DNA of 64,000 bases from Piscicoccus intestinalis NBRC 104926 (GTDB taxonomy: Bacteria; Actinomycetota; Actinomycetes; Actinomycetales; Dermatophilaceae). The DNA lies in assembly GCF_001515525.1 (NCBI RefSeq), contig NZ_BCNQ01000009.1, positions 1 through 64,000 of the forward strand, in the 5' to 3' direction. Numbering within the stretch: position 1 is the first letter of the stretch; every line of letters starts with the position of its first letter. Made by a program: the position numbers and the translations under genes. The notes beneath the pieces were generated by a model, which saw only the letters and a program-made list of their open reading frames with translations, was not told where the DNA came from and did not search any database. Shown here piece by piece: positions 61,361 through 64,000 of this stretch.

Positions 61361-63127
61361 TCACAGGGCGGCGAACAGCTCCTGCATCGCGGCGGCGCCG
61401 GCGCGCAGGTTCGCGACGAAGGCCTCGTACGACTCGGTGTCGCCGGCGCGGTGGCTGACGAGAAACTCGTACCCGCCGGGCACGAGCGAGTAGTAGATGC
61501 CGATGCCGCCGGGACTGGTCGGGGCGAACGCGACCCAGGAGATCTGCGACTGATCGCCCAGCGACGTCGTCGACAGAAAGTCCGTGCCGAGCGTCGTCAG
61601 GGTGGGGTCGTCGAACAGCGCGGGCTGCCGACCGAGACGGCCCGCCGCCAGCCGGAGCCCGAGCAGGTGCCGATCGATCCCCTGCCCGGTCTTGCAGTCC
61701 TGCACCCAGCGCTTGTGCGCGGCCAACGCGGCGTCCACGAGCGCGGCCTTGTCCGTCTCATCCGCAGAGCCCGACGACGCGGAGCCGGGCAGCAGTGCGG
61801 AGACGAGCGCCACCGCCTCCGGGGTGATGGCGCGCAGGCACTCGGTGCGCCCGGCCTGCATGTGCCGCATGTCGACCGACTCGTACGTGCTGCGGATCCG
61901 GCCGTACGTGGCGAGCTGGGCGTACAGGAAGAGCCACTGCTGCACGGCGTCGTCGCTGACGCGGAACGACAGGTGATCGGTGCGCGGGGCGTCGACGCGC
62001 ACGAGCTCGAGGCGGTGGTCCGCCGCCGCCCGCGCGTACCGGGCCGCCTCGAGCGCGAGACGGTCACGCTGCTGCGCGGTCAGCCGCCAGGTCAGCGGCT
62101 CGACCCTCGGAGAACCCGCGCCCGGATCGATCGGATCGATCGCGCCGTCCGGCACCTGCTGGGCCGCCTCGACGACGGCCTTGAGCGTGCCGCCGTCGAT
62201 CGCGGTGTGCTCCATGTGCGTCGCGGCGAACCCGTCGGCCAGCCCGAGTTGGTACGTGAACGTCTTGTAGGCCCAGGCCTGCCCGGGCTCGAACGCGCCG
62301 CGTCGGAGCTGCTCGACGGGCGCGTCGCCACCCTCGTCGAGGCGCACGAGAAACAGCGCCTGCGTGAGGCGTTCGTACGTCGCGGCGTTGCCCGGGTCGG
62401 TGAGCAGCTCCGCCAGCAGCGGCGCCGCGACCTCGCTGCCGAGGCTGGAGACGGTCGTGAACCCCGGCTCCACGAGCTCGGCCGACGGCGCCTCGCGCAG
62501 GGCGGCCGCGAGCAACGCGCGCACCTGCGCCCGCGACAACGGCCGGCCGGCGTCGTCGCTGATCGGAGCCGCGACATAGCGATCCTCGACGAGCACGCCG
62601 ATCTCGCGCGCGACGGGCGACGGGTCGCCCGGGCGCATCTCGTCGACGCCGTCGGCCCGCGGGTGTCGCAGTCCGCCGGCGAGCACCTCCCGCTGAGTCG
62701 CGCAGACCGGCTCCCCGCGCGGCGTCGTCTCGGCGGGAAGCTCACCGCGCAGGTACGCCAGGTGCACCGACGCGAGGCGGTACACGGCGTCGGCGGCCCA
62801 GTCGAGACCGCCGTCTCGACCCGCGGGATGGGCGTCGCGGTCACCGAGGCGCATCCGCAGGGTCGCGCTCGTCGTCAGGGCGACCGGGGTGCGCACCGTG
62901 AGATAGCCCGCGAGCCACGCCTCGCTGAGCCAGCTGCGGCCAGCGCCGTTCTCCTGCGCGGCGAAGGCCTCGAGTTCGGCCTGGCAGGCCGGCCCGTCGG
63001 AGGCGACGAAGTCCGCCACGAGCGAGGTGGTGCGGGCGAAGGCGTCGTCGTCGTCGACGAGCGGCCGCACGGCCCGCAGGTAGGTCTTCGCGGTGTGCTC
63101 GAGCGGAGGAACAGGTAGGTGCTGCAC
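61361..63127 (-). CDS. Choline/carnitine O-acyltransferase-like protein
   Basis: A 588-residue protein of the carnitine acyltransferase family. The catalytic histidine lies in FAATHMEHTAIDGGT, and YESVDMRHMQAGRTECLRAITPEAVA matches the family STxxxxR/GRTE region. These enzymes move acyl groups between CoA and carnitine or choline. They are well known in eukaryotes and less common in bacteria. GTG 63127 was chosen for the protein start MQHLPVPPLEHT. Its 3' end is 30 bases from the convergent polymerase gene. The acceptor is unknown; a link to the nearby betaine locus is speculative. Confidence 0.85.
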   Translation of the reverse strand: MQHLPVPPLEHTAKTYLRAVRPLVDDDDAFARTTSLVADFVASDGPACQAELEAFAAQENGAGRSWLSEAWLAGYLTVRTPVALTTSATLRMRLGDRDAHPAGRDGGLDWAADAVYRLASVHLAYLRGELPAETTPRGEPVCATQREVLAGGLRHPRADGVDEMRPGDPSPVAREIGVLVEDRYVAAPISDDAGRPLSRAQVRALLAAALREAPSAELVEPGFTTVSSLGSEVAAPLLAELLTDPGNAATYERLTQALFLVRLDEGGDAPVEQLRRGAFEPGQAWAYKTFTYQLGLADGFAATHMEHTAIDGGTLKAVVEAAQQVPDGAIDPIDPGAGSPRVEPLTWRLTAQQRDRLALEAARYARAAADHRLELVRVDAPRTDHLSFRVSDDAVQQWLFLYAQLATYGRIRSTYESVDMRHMQAGRTECLRAITPEAVALVSALLPGSASSGSADETDKAALVDAALAAHKRWVQDCKTGQGIDRHLLGLRLAAGRLGRQPALFDDPTLTTLGTDFLSTTSLGDQSQISWVAFAPTSPGGIGIYYSLVPGGYEFLVSHRAGDTESYEAFVANLRAGAAAMQELFAAL

Positions 63128-63227
63128 GTGAACCGCCTTCCGAGCTGGCGCCTCGGGCCCGCCGCCCGGCGCTCGCGAGCACAGCCTGCCAGGTACCGGT
63201 GGGCGTATCCGGCGAAACGCCGCGGGG

Positions 63228-63980
63228 TCAGCGGCGGCCCTCGCCCGCCAGCGGGTCCTGGGTGTAGTCGGAGTGGCCCTCGTCGTGCAGCGTGGTCAGC
63301 TGCGGTGTGCCCTCGAACTGTTCGGCGACGCGGGTGGCCACCGAGTAGATGAACTCGTGCACCTGCCGGGGGGTGGTCCGCGAGGAGAACTCGAAGTCGC
63401 TGAACACCGGCTCGAACTGCGCGACTCCCTCGCGGGTCGTCGTCATCTGACCCGTCTCCTCGTCGATCGCGAGGAACGTCAGCGTGCCGTCGGGGCGCGA
63501 GTAGGCGATCGCCGTGCAGTACTCGAAGTGACCCGTGTACCCCAACTCGAGGGCGGCAGCGATCGACAGCGTCACGGTGTCGGCGATCATCGACTCCACG
63601 TCGGACAGCGTCACCGCGCCCGGCATCGTCGAGCCGTCGTCGAGGATGTCGCTGCGGGTGAGGCCGAGGGCGACGACACCGGCTCCGCCCAGACCGATCT
63701 GCAGCTCGAGGTGCGGCGCGGCGTCGCTGACGATCCGCACGAGGCGGTAGTCCTCGCCGACCTCCTGGACGTAGGTCTCGGGCACGTAGACGACCGGGCC
63801 GCTGGGGAATTCGGTCGTCGTCATAGCGGTATTCAGCGCGGACTTGAAGGTCTCCTCGCTGAACTCCTCGGAGAAGGGGGTGCCCATGAGATGGCCGACC
63901 CCGACGATCCACGGGCGGCGGTCGTGGTCGAGCCGGGCGCTCGACATGCTCAGGGCGAGCTCGAGGAACTCCTCGGTCAT
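63228..63980 (-). CDS. Hypothetical protein
   Basis: A 250-residue soluble protein (MTEEFLELALSMSSARLDHDRRPWIVGVGHLMGTPFSEEFSEETFKSALN...), acidic, with alternating beta-like stretches (AGVVALGLTRSDILDD, GHFEYCTAIAYSRPDGTLTFLAIDEETG). GAGGACC before the ATG supports the start. I recognise no family; no membrane helix or signal is seen. It lies 100 bases before the carnitine acyltransferase-like gene on the same strand and may belong with it. Confidence 0.65.
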   Translation of the reverse strand: MTEEFLELALSMSSARLDHDRRPWIVGVGHLMGTPFSEEFSEETFKSALNTAMTTTEFPSGPVVYVPETYVQEVGEDYRLVRIVSDAAPHLELQIGLGGAGVVALGLTRSDILDDGSTMPGAVTLSDVESMIADTVTLSIAAALELGYTGHFEYCTAIAYSRPDGTLTFLAIDEETGQMTTTREGVAQFEPVFSDFEFSSRTTPRQVHEFIYSVATRVAEQFEGTPQLTTLHDEGHSDYTQDPLAGEGRR

Positions 63981-64000
63981 CGGTCCTCATCGCTGCTGGT

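Overview
The window is about 64 kb of very GC-rich DNA (most codons end in G or C, with long GC-rich palindromes between genes) from an actinomycete chromosome. Gene content such as a 790-residue UvrA-like protein, GH65 phosphorylase, virulence-factor/PolA-like pair and MarR/Crp/IclR regulators fits a member of the Micrococcales, but the genus cannot be named from sequence alone. No rRNA, tRNA or CRISPR array was seen.

Layout. 1-4.9 kb: a minus-strand cluster (DUF2182-type membrane protein cut by the window, DUF1326 protein, Ig/PKD-like protein, frameshifted multicopper oxidase) divergent from a MarR regulator. 5-13.3 kb: tartrate/D-malate-type dehydrogenase, LOG-family hydrolase, remnant of an MFS transporter, LacI regulator divergent from two Gfo/Idh/MocA dehydrogenases with a clear operator, and a UvrA-like ATPase. 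13.5-27.3 kb: small hypothetical, Crp/Fnr regulator, GH65 enzyme, TetR plus fumarylacetoacetase-family protein, ArsR-like regulator plus membrane serine hydrolase, SnoaL-like protein, stress-type SDR plus acidic protein divergent from an XRE/MmyB-type regulator, alpha-hydroxy-acid oxidase, alpha/beta hydrolase.

27.4-41.6 kb: a visibly different, lower-GC accessory island. It carries a TetR/MFS pair, a MobF relaxase-helicase preceded by two hairpins, a DrrAB-like ABC exporter, a histidine phosphatase, a short PEP-utilizing (ATP-grasp plus phospho-His) protein divergent from two small HTH proteins and a tyrosine-phosphatase-like protein, an AraC regulator, a 0.5 kb array of AT-centred palindromes, and a large serine recombinase at the right end. 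It has mobilization and integration genes but no type IV secretion genes, so it looks like an integrative mobilizable element with a resistance or phosphotransfer cargo. Neither edge nor att core could be fixed.

41.7-64 kb: LysM/transglycosylase protein, spermidine-synthase-like membrane protein divergent from a CoA-disulfide-reductase-family enzyme, amidase, several hypotheticals and a secreted protein, then a methylated-amine (betaine-type) catabolic region: a flavin/iron-sulfur reductase and an FMN demethylase-like protein divergent from LysR, and a Rieske oxygenase-IclR-hydrolase operon. The right end holds a gamma-glutamylcyclotransferase, a sugar-epimerase-type SDR, a virulence-factor-like protein overlapping a family A DNA polymerase, a carnitine-acyltransferase-like protein and an unknown protein.

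A recurring feature is long, nearly perfect intergenic palindromes. One family occurs three times (19.1, 21.6, 47.6 kb) and another twice (24.9 and 59.0 kb). Several single palindromes sit between convergent genes, so some may serve as transcription terminators, or they may be REP-like elements.
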